35,029 nt of DNA, taken from the NCBI GenBank assembly GCA_002478115.1, contig DLMH01000031.1, positions 1 to 35,029 of the forward strand. Direction: 5' to 3'. This DNA comes from Candidatus Acidiferrum typicum. Its GTDB lineage: Bacteria; Acidobacteriota; Terriglobia; Acidiferrales; UBA7541. Both the position numbers and the translations under genes were made by a program. This document shows, piece by piece, positions 7,894 to 14,348 of the stretch. The notes under the pieces were generated by a model. That model was not told the origin of the DNA. It did no database searches and worked only from the letters and a program-made list of their open reading frames with translations. Positions within the stretch are counted from its first letter, which is position 1. The number at the start of each line of letters is the position of its first letter.

Positions 7894-9378
7894 TCACCGA
7901 GATAAACACGGGGTGGAGAGCACCAGGCCGGTTGGTTTGGTGGCGTAGTGCTCGCGCAGCTCCAGGCCTTTGCCATAAAACACCGCGTTCCAGCCGTAAC
8001 GCCCGCGCACGCGGTCCACTTCGCGGTTCAGATACCAGCGGCGGTTGGCGTCGGTATCGAACAGTTCGTTTTGCCGGCGATCCATCTCCAAATTCATCAC
8101 GCTGATTCCAACGTGACGGATGGCCACACGCCGCGTGAAGAGCTTCGCGAAAAGCTCCCTAGCGGCAAAGAGCAGTTCGCGCTCGTCATTCGTCGCCCGC
8201 TCCAGGCGCATGGTCTGGTGCGCGGAGAAATGGTCCACATAGCGCAGACGCACGCCCAGGGTGCACGCCTGCTTGCCGTATTCGCGCAGGGTCCCGCCGA
8301 TGCGCTCGCTGAGATATTCCAGCAAGCCGCCAAGGAATTCGGTGTCAATGGTGCCGCCTTCGATGGTGGTTTCGCGGGAAACGGATTTCGGAGTCGAGGG
8401 CAGCAGCACCTCGCGGCCATCCAGGCCGCGGGCGCGCTCCCAGATCTGCTGGCCCACGGCCTCGCCAAACGCGGCGATCAGCACGGGCTTGGGAATCAGG
8501 CGCAATTGGCCGATGGTGGCAACGCCGCGTTCGGCCAGGGCCGCGGCGTGGGTATGACCGATGCCGTGAAGTTTTTCCACGGGGAGAGGGGCGAGAAAGA
8601 GTTCTTCTTCGCCGGGATTCACGATGCGGAAGCCGCGGGGCCGCTCCAGCCGGGAAGCGATCGAGGCTACCACCTTGGTGCGCGCGGCGCCCACGGAAAC
8701 GCTCAAGCCGGTTTTGCCGAGGATTTCCGCTTGCAGCCGCTTCAGCATGGCTTCGTAATTGGGATAGAGGCGTTCGGTGCCGGCGAAGTCGAGATAGAAA
8801 TCGTCGAGCGCGGCGGTTTCCACCGCGGGCGTGTAGGTTTCCAGGATGCGGCGGACGCGCTCGGCAAAATCGGCGTAGTGCTCGTACTGGCCGGGAACCA
8901 CAATCGCTTTGGGGCAAATGCGCAGCGCGTCGCGGAAACTCATCGCGGTTTTCACGCCGCGGAATTTGGCTTCGTAGCTGGCGGAGGCCACCACGCCGCG
9001 CCCCACCAGCACGGGCTTGCCGCGCAGCTTCGGATTCAGCACCTGCTCGACGGAAGCGAAGAAGGCGTCCACATCCACGTGGACAATGTGCGGCATTTTC
9101 TCTGCCGCGCGCGTTTTGCCCAGGCCCAGCCAGCGGGTGGGGAACCAAGAGCGCTTTTCCTCGGCGGTTGTTTCCGCCACGCCAACCGCAGGGCTCCCGC
9201 CAGAATGCGGCGGGCTGGTGAAGCGCGACGCCTCGTCCTGCTGAGCAAAACGCTCTTCCTCTTTAGGGGGTCGGAGCTTCAGCTCCGACATAAGAGGCGC
9301 TAGATCATTGGGCTTTAGCCCCTGAGGACCTCTGCTCCCGGACATTGCGGGGGCGGCGTTTTCGACACAAGCGTCCAT
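7894..9378 (-). CDS. dinB: Y-family DNA polymerase (DinB/Pol IV-like) with repeat-derived N-terminal extension
   Basis: Translesion polymerase of the DinB type. The start at 9378 is chosen because AGGAG (minus strand, 9388-9384) lies 5 bases upstream. Starts at 9405 or at the family-conserved Met (9096, residue 95) are alternatives. Residues 95-494 are the polymerase: HVDVDAFFASVEQ (metal-binding Asp102), ALDDFYLDF (Asp192-Asp193, where most relatives have Asp-Glu), VSVGAARTKVVASIAS, the HhH thumb LPVEKLHGIGHTHAAALAERG, and the little finger beginning KSVSRETT. QNELF (436-440) resembles the beta-clamp-binding motif. The first ~94 residues are not part of the family and include the peptides spelled by repeats E and A (GPQGLKPND, SELKLRPPKEEE). 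It probably acts together with DnaE2 downstream. The intact first catalytic Asp argues against a catalytically dead ImuB. Confidence 0.88.
   Translation of the reverse strand: MDACVENAAPAMSGSRGPQGLKPNDLAPLMSELKLRPPKEEERFAQQDEASRFTSPPHSGGSPAVGVAETTAEEKRSWFPTRWLGLGKTRAAEKMPHIVHVDVDAFFASVEQVLNPKLRGKPVLVGRGVVASASYEAKFRGVKTAMSFRDALRICPKAIVVPGQYEHYADFAERVRRILETYTPAVETAALDDFYLDFAGTERLYPNYEAMLKRLQAEILGKTGLSVSVGAARTKVVASIASRLERPRGFRIVNPGEEELFLAPLPVEKLHGIGHTHAAALAERGVATIGQLRLIPKPVLIAAFGEAVGQQIWERARGLDGREVLLPSTPKSVSRETTIEGGTIDTEFLGGLLEYLSERIGGTLREYGKQACTLGVRLRYVDHFSAHQTMRLERATNDERELLFAARELFAKLFTRRVAIRHVGISVMNLEMDRRQNELFDTDANRRWYLNREVDRVRGRYGWNAVFYGKGLELREHYATKPTGLVLSTPCLSR
9261..9292 (+). repeat. Family A hairpin repeat, within the 5' coding part of the Y-family polymerase
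   Basis: The sequence is CTTTAGGGGGTC then stem GTCGGAGC (9270-9277), loop TTCA, stem GCTCCGAC (9282-9289) and ATAAG. It has the same edges and loop as copies at 10574, 12199, 23505 and, inverted, 23681. Read on the minus strand it gives the peptide MSELKLRPPKEEE, which lies in frame upstream of the conserved polymerase start. Confidence 0.8.
9308..9328 (+). repeat. Family E hairpin repeat, within the 5' coding part of the Y-family polymerase
   Basis: TTGGGCTTTAGCCCCTGAGG folds as GGGC-TTTA-GCCC. The same unit recurs at 23552-23571 and inverted at 23646-23661. It follows an A copy by about 16 bases, as it also does in the glpK-glpD spacer, so A-E behaves as a composite unit. On the minus strand it encodes PQGLKPND. 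Confidence 0.75.
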
Positions 9379-9383
9379 GGCAG

Positions 9384-9388
9384 CTCCT
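9384..9388 (-). promoter_or_regulatory. Shine-Dalgarno site that decides the Y-family polymerase start
   Basis: AGGAG on the minus strand lies 5 bases before the ATG at 9378. The downstream conserved Met (9096) has only a weak AGAG upstream. This supports translation through the repeat-derived extension. Confidence 0.6.
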
Positions 9389-9392
9389 GGTA

Positions 9393-9476
9393 CCGTTCCA
9401 ACCATCGTCTCTCTTTGGTTTCACCGCGCTACGAGCCACAAGATTGCAACTCCGGGCACATAGCGCGTTGGAACGG
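9393..9476. promoter_or_regulatory. Perfect 10-bp inverted repeat upstream of the Y-family polymerase
   Basis: CCGTTCCAAC (9393-9402) and GTTGGAACGG (9467-9476) are exact reverse complements 64 bases apart, just upstream of the polymerase ribosome-binding site. They could be paired operator half-sites, possibly damage-responsive, or the arms of a long leader hairpin. No match to the E. coli CTGT-N8-ACAG LexA box was seen. Confidence 0.35.
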
Positions 9477-9504
9477 CACTGGCAGGGAAGCGCATCACTT
9501 ATAC

Positions 9505-9583
9505 TGTCATTCCGTTTGCCCCGATCTTCGAGGGGAGCGGAGAGCCGATGCTGTTTCGGCTCGCAGTCGAGGGATCTCTCTTC
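9505..9583 (+). repeat. Family B interspersed repeat in the divergent polymerase/DinB-like spacer
   Basis: Starts TGTCATTCCG, contains CCCCGATCTTCGAGGGG and an AGCCGA...TCGGCT stem, and ends with GAGGGATCTCTCTTC. The right 21 bases are identical to the copy buried in dnaE2 (7288-7308). The rest of the 9406-9866 spacer holds the inverted repeat at 9393-9476 and pyrimidine-rich DNA (about 9735-9790), with no supported gene. Confidence 0.7.
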
Positions 9584-9866
9584 GATCGCTCCCTCAACGC
9601 GTTTGCGGCTCGGAGATTTTCAACGGGTGGCATCCGGCTCGGGAGAGCCCGAAGGCAATGGAGTCGAAGCCACCCGTTCCCGTTTCCTCTACCGGGAGGG
9701 ACTATAGGCGAATAAAAAGCGAAAGTCAATAACTTTCTTCGCCCTTCCTCCGCACCCTCCTTTTCCTCTTCTTCCTCCTAACCGCGCTTCCTTCCCCGCA
9801 TCGAACCCTTTAGCAGCGCAAATCTTCGTCTGCGCTATAGTTCAAGGCCATCGAGGTCAACTCATC

Positions 9867-10394
9867 ATGCAAAACCTGCAACCGGAACAAGGCACGCTGC
9901 TGCTGCAACTCGCGCTGCCCGTGCTAAAGAACGAACATAAGACGACACGCCGGGTGATCGAAGCGATTCCGCTCGATAAGGGTGACTACCGCCCGGAACC
10001 CGTGGCGAAGACCGCGCTGGAGATTGCCTGGCACATTGCGGCGGCAGAGCAGCGATTCTTTGCGGGCGTGGCGGCGGGTGCGTTTGACTTCACGCCAATT
10101 CACCGGCCGGAGACGGTGCGCAACTCCGCGGAATTGGCGCAGTGGTTTGGCGAATCGTTCGCCAAGAATTTCGAGCGCCTGAGCGCTTTGTCGGGGGAAC
10201 AGCTTGTGAAGGTGCTGGACTTTCGTGGCGTGCTGCAATTGCCGGCGGTGATGTACCTGGAATTCACGGTGAAGCATTCGGTGCACCATCGCGGGCAGCT
10301 TTCCACGTATCTGCGGCCGATGGGCAGCAAGGTTCCCGCGATCTACGGCGAAAGCTACGATTCGGCGGAAGCCAAGAAAGCCGCGCAAGCCTAA
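9867..10394 (+). CDS. DinB-like four-helix-bundle metalloprotein
   Basis: A 175-aa cytosolic protein of the DinB/DUF664 (YfiT-like) superfamily. Despite the name, this fold has no relation to the DNA polymerase DinB. The likely metal ligands are His56 in EIAWHIAAAEQRF and His137/His141 in VKHSVHHRGQL, the usual one-plus-two arrangement. It ends in the common tail HRGQLSTYLRPMGSKVPAIYGESYD. Members are usually thiol-dependent transferases or damage-inducible proteins of unknown substrate. It is divergent from the Y-family polymerase with a 460-bp shared spacer, so co-regulation is possible but not shown. The ATG is preceded by GAGGTC, a moderate ribosome site. Confidence 0.87.
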   Translation: MQNLQPEQGTLLLQLALPVLKNEHKTTRRVIEAIPLDKGDYRPEPVAKTALEIAWHIAAAEQRFFAGVAAGAFDFTPIHRPETVRNSAELAQWFGESFAKNFERLSALSGEQLVKVLDFRGVLQLPAVMYLEFTVKHSVHHRGQLSTYLRPMGSKVPAIYGESYDSAEAKKAAQA

Positions 10395-10419
10395 GCCGCA
10401 ACAGACCGAGAGACCAACA

Positions 10420-10640
10420 TTGTCATCCCGCCTGCCTTCCCGCTCGTAGGGGCACGATACATCGTGCCCGCCTCTCTCTCTCATGTAGTGGCCGGTCTTC
10501 AGACCGGTTCTTGGGTTTCTCCTGCCTTTCCTCCCCGCTGTCATCCCGAGGCCGCCGAGGGATCCCTCTTCCTCTTTAGGGGGGCGGAGCTTCAGCTCCG
10601 ACATACAAGCACCCCCAAAACAAAAAACTCCCCAAACTCT
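10420..10640 (+). repeat. Composite repeat block B'-F-C-B-A (first of two)
   Basis: This gap (10395-10696) has no supported gene. In order it holds a half B (TGTCATCCCGCC, 10421), F (10446-10471, GGGCACGAT/ATCGTGCCC), C (10484-10507, CCGGTC-TTCA-GACCGG), a compact B (10538-10573) and A (10574-10606). A tail rich in AAAACTCCCCAAACTC follows. From the C unit onward the order, spacing and tail match 12085-12262. The C unit plus about 14 flanking bases is identical between the two blocks, while the B core differs. A further B-like fragment (CTTGCCCCGATCTGCGAGGG, near 10668) abuts the PEGA gene end. Confidence 0.8.
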
Positions 10641-10696
10641 TTCTTTCCCCGCTTACCCTGCTTGCCCCGATCTGCGAGGGGAGCGATCCCCGCCGG

Positions 10697-11461
10697 TCAC
10701 GGGGCCTTTTTGTCCAGTTCCACGTTCAAGCTGGTGCTACCCGGGGCCAGCTTCATTTTGCGCTGCCACGGTTCATAACCTTTCTTGCTCACGACGATGA
10801 CGTGCTCACCGGCGGCAAGTCCAATCTCGGCCGGCGCATTGCCTATGAAATTGCCATCAATCTCGATGTCGGCCGATACGGGGAGGGATGTAATCGATAG
10901 CTTAGGGAGATCAGCGGCGGGTGTGTCCGCGGCAGGTGTGGGCGCTTCCTTGTCCGCCACAGGTGCGGGTGCATCCTCGGCGGGTCTGTACATTGCAATG
11001 GCGTCAATATGCTCGTCAAGAACGGCATGCATCCTCGAAAACAAGGTGTCCATTGATACTGGATTGGGCGTGGTATCAAAGAGCGCTTGCATCGGAATGG
11101 CTTCCCCGGTTAGCTTGTCCGTTTGCCACAAAGAGTTGCCTCCCGCTTCTGCCAGCGACATGATAACGACGGTCCCGTGCGCAACCGCAGTGTCCAGAAC
11201 TAAAGTAAGCCAGAACCGGGAGTTGTCCTTATTTCCAATGGTTATGCCCTTGTACTTCAGATAAGCCTCGGTGTTTCTCACAATGGGAGGAATTCCCCCC
11301 GCACCGGTGCGTTTATCCCAATGTGCGGTTGTTCTTGCGAAGATTGCGACATCCGCCTTAACCCCTGGCGCCGTCGCTTGGGCCCCTTGAGCTTGCGCCG
11401 CGGACACTGCGAAAAACAAAACCAGAGCTGCCAAAACTCCCAAGAAAAATTTTGCTTTCAT
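10697..11461 (-). CDS. Exported PEGA-domain protein
   Basis: A 254-aa protein with a clear Sec signal peptide (Lys2-Lys4, then FFLGVLAALVLFFAVSAAQAQ, cleavage after AQA near residue 24). Residues ~30-150 form an uncharacterised domain (VKADVAIFARTTAHWDKRTG...RFWLTLVLDTAVAHGTVVIMS). An Ala/Pro-rich linker (residues ~155-180) follows. Residues ~185-252 form a PEGA domain (LSITSLPVSADIEIDGNFIGNAPAEIGLAAGEHVIVVSKKGYEPW..., abbreviated). PEGA domains are beta-sandwich modules found in surface or envelope proteins. A role in the cell envelope is likely, but the activity is unknown. The gene is isolated, flanked on both sides by repeat-rich non-coding DNA. The ATG is preceded by AGGGAGGATCAGG, a strong ribosome site. 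Confidence 0.85.
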   Translation of the reverse strand: MKAKFFLGVLAALVLFFAVSAAQAQGAQATAPGVKADVAIFARTTAHWDKRTGAGGIPPIVRNTEAYLKYKGITIGNKDNSRFWLTLVLDTAVAHGTVVIMSLAEAGGNSLWQTDKLTGEAIPMQALFDTTPNPVSMDTLFSRMHAVLDEHIDAIAMYRPAEDAPAPVADKEAPTPAADTPAADLPKLSITSLPVSADIEIDGNFIGNAPAEIGLAAGEHVIVVSKKGYEPWQRKMKLAPGSTSLNVELDKKAP

Positions 11462-12086
11462 CCTGATCCTCCCTATGCTTCTTCAACCGCGAGCCCGGCC
11501 ATTCGCCCGCGATCGCTTTCGTTGCCACGCGGGTACCTCTCCTCGGGCGGCCGCCCACGGCCGTCCGGAGCGAATCTCCATCGCGCGCCTGCTCCTGCCG
11601 GGCCGGGATTCCTGCTGGCGCGGCGTTGCTTTTCGTTCTCACTCACCGGCGCCTCGCATTCGGGCGCCGGCGGCGAGTTGGCGCACTCACTTGTCCTGCG
11701 AGCTGCACGTGCGTTGCGCCGCCTTTGTCGAGCACAATGTGTAAAGGGTTATTTCGGGCTGGCCCAGAATTCGTAAAGCTGCGGGCCAGCTCTCTCGTGC
11801 TGCAATCCTTGGCCACACCAACCGCCGCATCTGCCAATTCCGCCACAGGCTGACGGGCGTCGACAGGGGTATTCTTTGGCACCGCCAAGTAACGTTGAAA
11901 TAGTACGATCGTTTATTTGTGCTTAAGCGACACTGTTGGCGCTGTCCTCGGGCTTTCTCGATGGCGGGCGGGGCAGAGAGTGTTTGCGATTTGTGGTTGC
12001 CGAGGCGCGCCGGCCCGGAGTTCTCCCGCCACGTTGCGTCTGCGCTGCCCGCCTCGCCCGCCGTAGGATGGCCGCTCTCTTTCTTA

Positions 12087-12262
12087 TGTAGTGGCCGGTC
12101 TTCAGACCGGTTCTTGGGTTTCTCTTGCCTATCCTCCTCGCCGTCATCCCGCCTGCCCCGAGCTGCGAGGGGAGCGAGGCGAGGGATCCCTCTGCCTCCT
12201 TAGGGGGTCGGACATTCATGTCCGACATACAAGCACCCCAAAAAGCAAAAACTCCCCAAACT
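12087..12262 (+). repeat. Composite repeat block C-B-A (second copy)
   Basis: C unit 12087-12110 (CCGGTC-TTCA-GACCGG), B unit 12142-12198 with an expanded core (CCCCGAGCTGCGAGGGGAGC), A unit 12199-12230 with a new stem (GTCGGACA-TTCA-TGTCCGAC), then CATACAAGCACCCC and the AAAACTCCCCAAACTC tail. The A stem differs from that of the 10574 copy at several positions, with matching changes in both arms. That is the pattern expected if base pairing is conserved. Confidence 0.8.
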
Positions 12263-12349
12263 CCCTCTTCCTTCCTGTCGCTCGCCCCGCCTCCCATCCC
12301 GATTCGGGAAGGGAATGTTGGCGATGGAGTAACCCCCTCCCCCTGGGTG

Positions 12350-12540
12350 TTTTTGTGAAGCATGTCAAAACAAAGGGGTTGCAGGCGCAAGTGTGCGCAA
12401 GAGTGTGAAAACAAGGGACTTAAAAACGCAGACTTTTGCTTTATAAACCATTTGTTTTGATATGGATGCGCACTCTTGGTGCAGAGGGTGGTTGTGCTGG
12501 GGATCTGCGGAGAGCGGGCGGGTTTGTGCCAAGTATTCAC
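12350..12540 (-). ncRNA. Candidate small RNA downstream of the orphan promoter
   Basis: The interval begins at the predicted start of the consensus promoter. It has an imperfect inverted repeat, TTTGTTTTGAYATG arms (around 12361-12375 inverted and 12449-12463), and an 8-base pair CAAGAGTG/CACTCTTG (near 12396 and 12470), giving a possible long stem. It is AT-richer than its flanks. No intrinsic terminator was found, so the 3' end is arbitrary. The call rests on the promoter and pairing only. Confidence 0.3.
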
Positions 12541-12545
12541 AACGC

Positions 12546-12574
12546 ATTATACCCCTATATTTACTAACTGTCAA
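12546..12574 (-). promoter_or_regulatory. Consensus sigma70 promoter on the minus strand, no gene attached
   Basis: On the minus strand TTGACA (12574-12569) and TATAAT (12551-12546) are separated by exactly 17 bp, a perfect -35/-10 pair in an otherwise GC-rich genome. Transcription would start near 12539 and run leftward through 12480-12350. No protein gene follows within at least 1 kb. A GTG codon at 12540 opens an ORF, but it lies at or before the expected start site and reads into repeat DNA. Confidence 0.65.
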
Positions 12575-12790
12575 TAGACATTGTGAGGTACTAGTCTCGA
12601 AACTCGTACGAATAGGGGAAGGGTGGAGAAGAAAGAAGAGCGGACCCACCCTTGCGAAAACCGCAAGGATGGGCCACCCAAAGTTGCCTCCGCGCAGCAA
12701 AGGTGCGCCACCCGCCAGGTCGTGGCTTCGTTTAGGCGGCACTCTTGAGGTATAGTAGCCTTCAAGTAACAAATGGAAAGGCTCTAGACA

Positions 12791-13663
12791 ATGCCCATTG
12801 TTAAAGCCCTCGCGAGGAGTCTTCTGTTTGTCGCAGTGCTCTATGTTCTGTTTCGCTACGCCGGGGATTTTTCTACCAGTCAGAGCGTCGTGTTGACCAT
12901 CGTGTCGTGGGTTGGATACGGACTGTACGAAAAGCTGAACCTTTCGCGCAAAGCCGAGGATGTCTTTACGCCGTTTTGTGTTTCTTTCTTTCCAAACTGG
13001 TACGAACTTTTGTCAGATTTAACGCTCATCAAAGGCGAAGAAGACTGGCAGCGATTGTGCGAGGCATCGAACAAAATTCCGGCCACAAAATTCAACGTAT
13101 TCAAACAGGGGTTCTCGTTCACGGTAATCAGACCACCATCTGAGCAGGACTTACTACCCGGATTGGCCTTTTGGAACAACGAAAAAGTGTTCTTGAACGA
13201 GTTAGAACTTAGCGAACCTGTTATCGAGGAAGAGGGCGATGGTTTTAGGCTTCGACTTGGAGAGCAACACAACTTTTTCGATCATCCGAGTTGGTCAAGT
13301 CTGCCGCGTGTCGTATTCAGATGGGGCGCGAAGGGTTATGAAATCGGACTGGAAGTTCAAGAAGATTGGTGGAAGGAGCGCTGTCAGTCAGGTGCGGTGA
13401 AAGAACTCGCCAACATTAAGAAGGACACCGATCATCTTTGTGGCACCACTCGGCTAGTGATTGCCACGCTGCCTTACTCTGAGTTTGCGATTTACTATCA
13501 GCGCGTGGACTACGACAAGCAGGGAAAAGTCGAAGCAGAGCGCGACAAGCAGCTAAAAGCAAACGGATGGAAAAGGAAAGAAGAGGATAGAGATTCCGAA
13601 ATACGGGACCCGTGGTCACGCATTGAACACAAGTACTTTTCCGTTGCGCATCGCGGCATTTAG
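12791..13663 (+). CDS. Unrecognised two-helix membrane-anchored protein
   Basis: A 290-aa protein with two N-terminal hydrophobic segments, residues ~6-24 (ALARSLLFVAVLYVLFRYA) and ~30-48 (QSVVLTIVSWVGYGLYEKL). A soluble, charged C-terminal domain follows (residues 55-290; e.g. PNWYELLSDLTLIKGEEDW, WSSLPRVVFRWGAKGYEIG, DTDHLCGTTRLVIATLPYSEFAIYY). The topology suggests an inner-membrane anchor with a cytoplasmic domain. I do not recognise the family. GGAAAGG lies about 9 bases before the ATG. Codon use is more AT-tolerant than in flanking core genes, fitting an accessory patch. A 75-aa gene follows in the same direction. Confidence 0.72.
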   Translation: MPIVKALARSLLFVAVLYVLFRYAGDFSTSQSVVLTIVSWVGYGLYEKLNLSRKAEDVFTPFCVSFFPNWYELLSDLTLIKGEEDWQRLCEASNKIPATKFNVFKQGFSFTVIRPPSEQDLLPGLAFWNNEKVFLNELELSEPVIEEEGDGFRLRLGEQHNFFDHPSWSSLPRVVFRWGAKGYEIGLEVQEDWWKERCQSGAVKELANIKKDTDHLCGTTRLVIATLPYSEFAIYYQRVDYDKQGKVEAERDKQLKANGWKRKEEDRDSEIRDPWSRIEHKYFSVAHRGI

Positions 13664-13749
13664 GGGAGATGAGAAGCCAAGTGAGACGGGCCAACGAAGT
13701 TAACGAGGTGTTCCTGCGATTCCCGGAGTGGAGCCAAGGAGACAGAAAC

Positions 13750-13977
13750 ATGCTAAGAAACGAACAAGCAATTAACGCTATAAGAGAATTATTGCCGCAC
13801 ATTGAAACGGTTGATTTGCGCTCGCAGGCCATCCATGACCTGCTTCTGAAAAAGAATCTCGTAAGCGAACAGGACGTGAAGGACGCAATGAGTGCTGCAA
13901 AAGGCAGAATAGCGGCTAAATGGGGCGCGCTCCGAACAAAGCTTGAATCCTTTTTGAAAGAACAAAACGATATTTAG
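13750..13977 (+). CDS. Small helical protein of unknown function
   Basis: I choose the ATG at 13750 because AAGGAG lies 8 bases upstream. The in-frame ATG at 13669 has its purine run directly abutting the codon. The 75-aa product (MLRNEQAINAIRELLPHIE..., with DLLLKKNLVSEQDVKDAMS and RIAAKWGALRTKLESFLKE) is predicted almost wholly helical and soluble. No family is recognised. It follows the two-helix membrane protein by 86 bases, and the two may be co-transcribed as an accessory pair. Confidence 0.6.
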   Translation: MLRNEQAINAIRELLPHIETVDLRSQAIHDLLLKKNLVSEQDVKDAMSAAKGRIAAKWGALRTKLESFLKEQNDI

Positions 13978-13986
13978 GTCTCTTCA

Positions 13987-14043
13987 ATGGCCGTGAAATG
14001 CCCAAATCCGAAATGTCGCTCGACCGATGTCAAGGAGGATTGA
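13987..14043 (+). pseudogene. Truncated zinc-ribbon ORF (fragment)
   Basis: Nine bases after the 75-aa gene, ATG opens an 18-residue ORF, MAVKCPNPKCRSTDVKED, ending in TGA. CPNPKC looks like the first Cys knuckle of a zinc ribbon, but no second CxxC follows in frame. In another frame, near 14205-14225, HCGGVLC could be a remnant of the second knuckle. This suggests a decayed gene, although an 18-mer match can be chance. The remainder of 13978-14348 contains two small hairpins (GGGCG-CTCT-CGCCC; CCCCG...CGGGG, 14046-14079) and no supported gene. Confidence 0.3.
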
Positions 14044-14348
14044 TTGGGCGCTCTCGCCCCGGTGCAAATCGGGGTTCGGATAGAAGAATCATGGTCGCAA
14101 GGGCAGATCGAATCGATGGATGGTGGAGCGATTCCACAGCAAGATGATTCACCGAGAGAGTTCCAGGGCTTCGGTCCTCAACCAACCTGGCATTCCGGCG
14201 GTGAAAAAACACTGCGGAGGAGTTTTGTGCCTTGACAACGCCTTCGCTCTTATCGAGGGGCACCCGCAGTTAACTCCCCATTTTTCGTCCGGGCGACCCG
14301 CCGCCAGCCGCCACCCACTGTGAGCATTGCAATTTGAAGCGGAAAGGC

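Larger units (their letters stand above)
11462..12790. other. Gene-poor 1.3-kb region with repeats and an orphan promoter
   Basis: No convincing protein gene is seen. The left part (11475-11900) is GC-rich; a TTG-initiated minus-strand ORF at 11643-11888 is too weak to call. From 11961 a motif shared with 15218 begins, then the second composite repeat block (12087-12262). Next is a purine/pyrimidine-skewed stretch (GGGGGAGGGGGT on the minus strand near 12335-12350) and an AT-richer segment (12350-12600) with a consensus minus-strand promoter. A further hairpin (CCCACCCTTGCG, 12645-12656, with CGCAAGGATGGG, 12662-12673) has one mismatch. The ORF crossing 11923-12540 on the minus strand is built mostly from repeat sequence. 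Confidence 0.6.

Noticed and set aside
9867..10394. Reading the DinB-like metalloprotein as DNA polymerase IV
   Set aside because: The DinB-fold name is shared but unrelated. This protein is a four-helix bundle with His ligands; the polymerase is the neighbouring divergent gene.
11643..11888. An 81-codon minus-strand frame (TTG start) near the PEGA gene
   Set aside because: It has no ribosome site, an Arg-rich end and no recognised domain. It could be a remnant but cannot be supported.
11923..12540. A 205-codon minus-strand frame starting right at the orphan promoter
   Set aside because: Its GTG lies at or before the expected transcript start, and most of the frame translates repeat units A, B and C. 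The same peptides (RPPKE..., RNPRTGLKTGHY) appear from other repeat copies.
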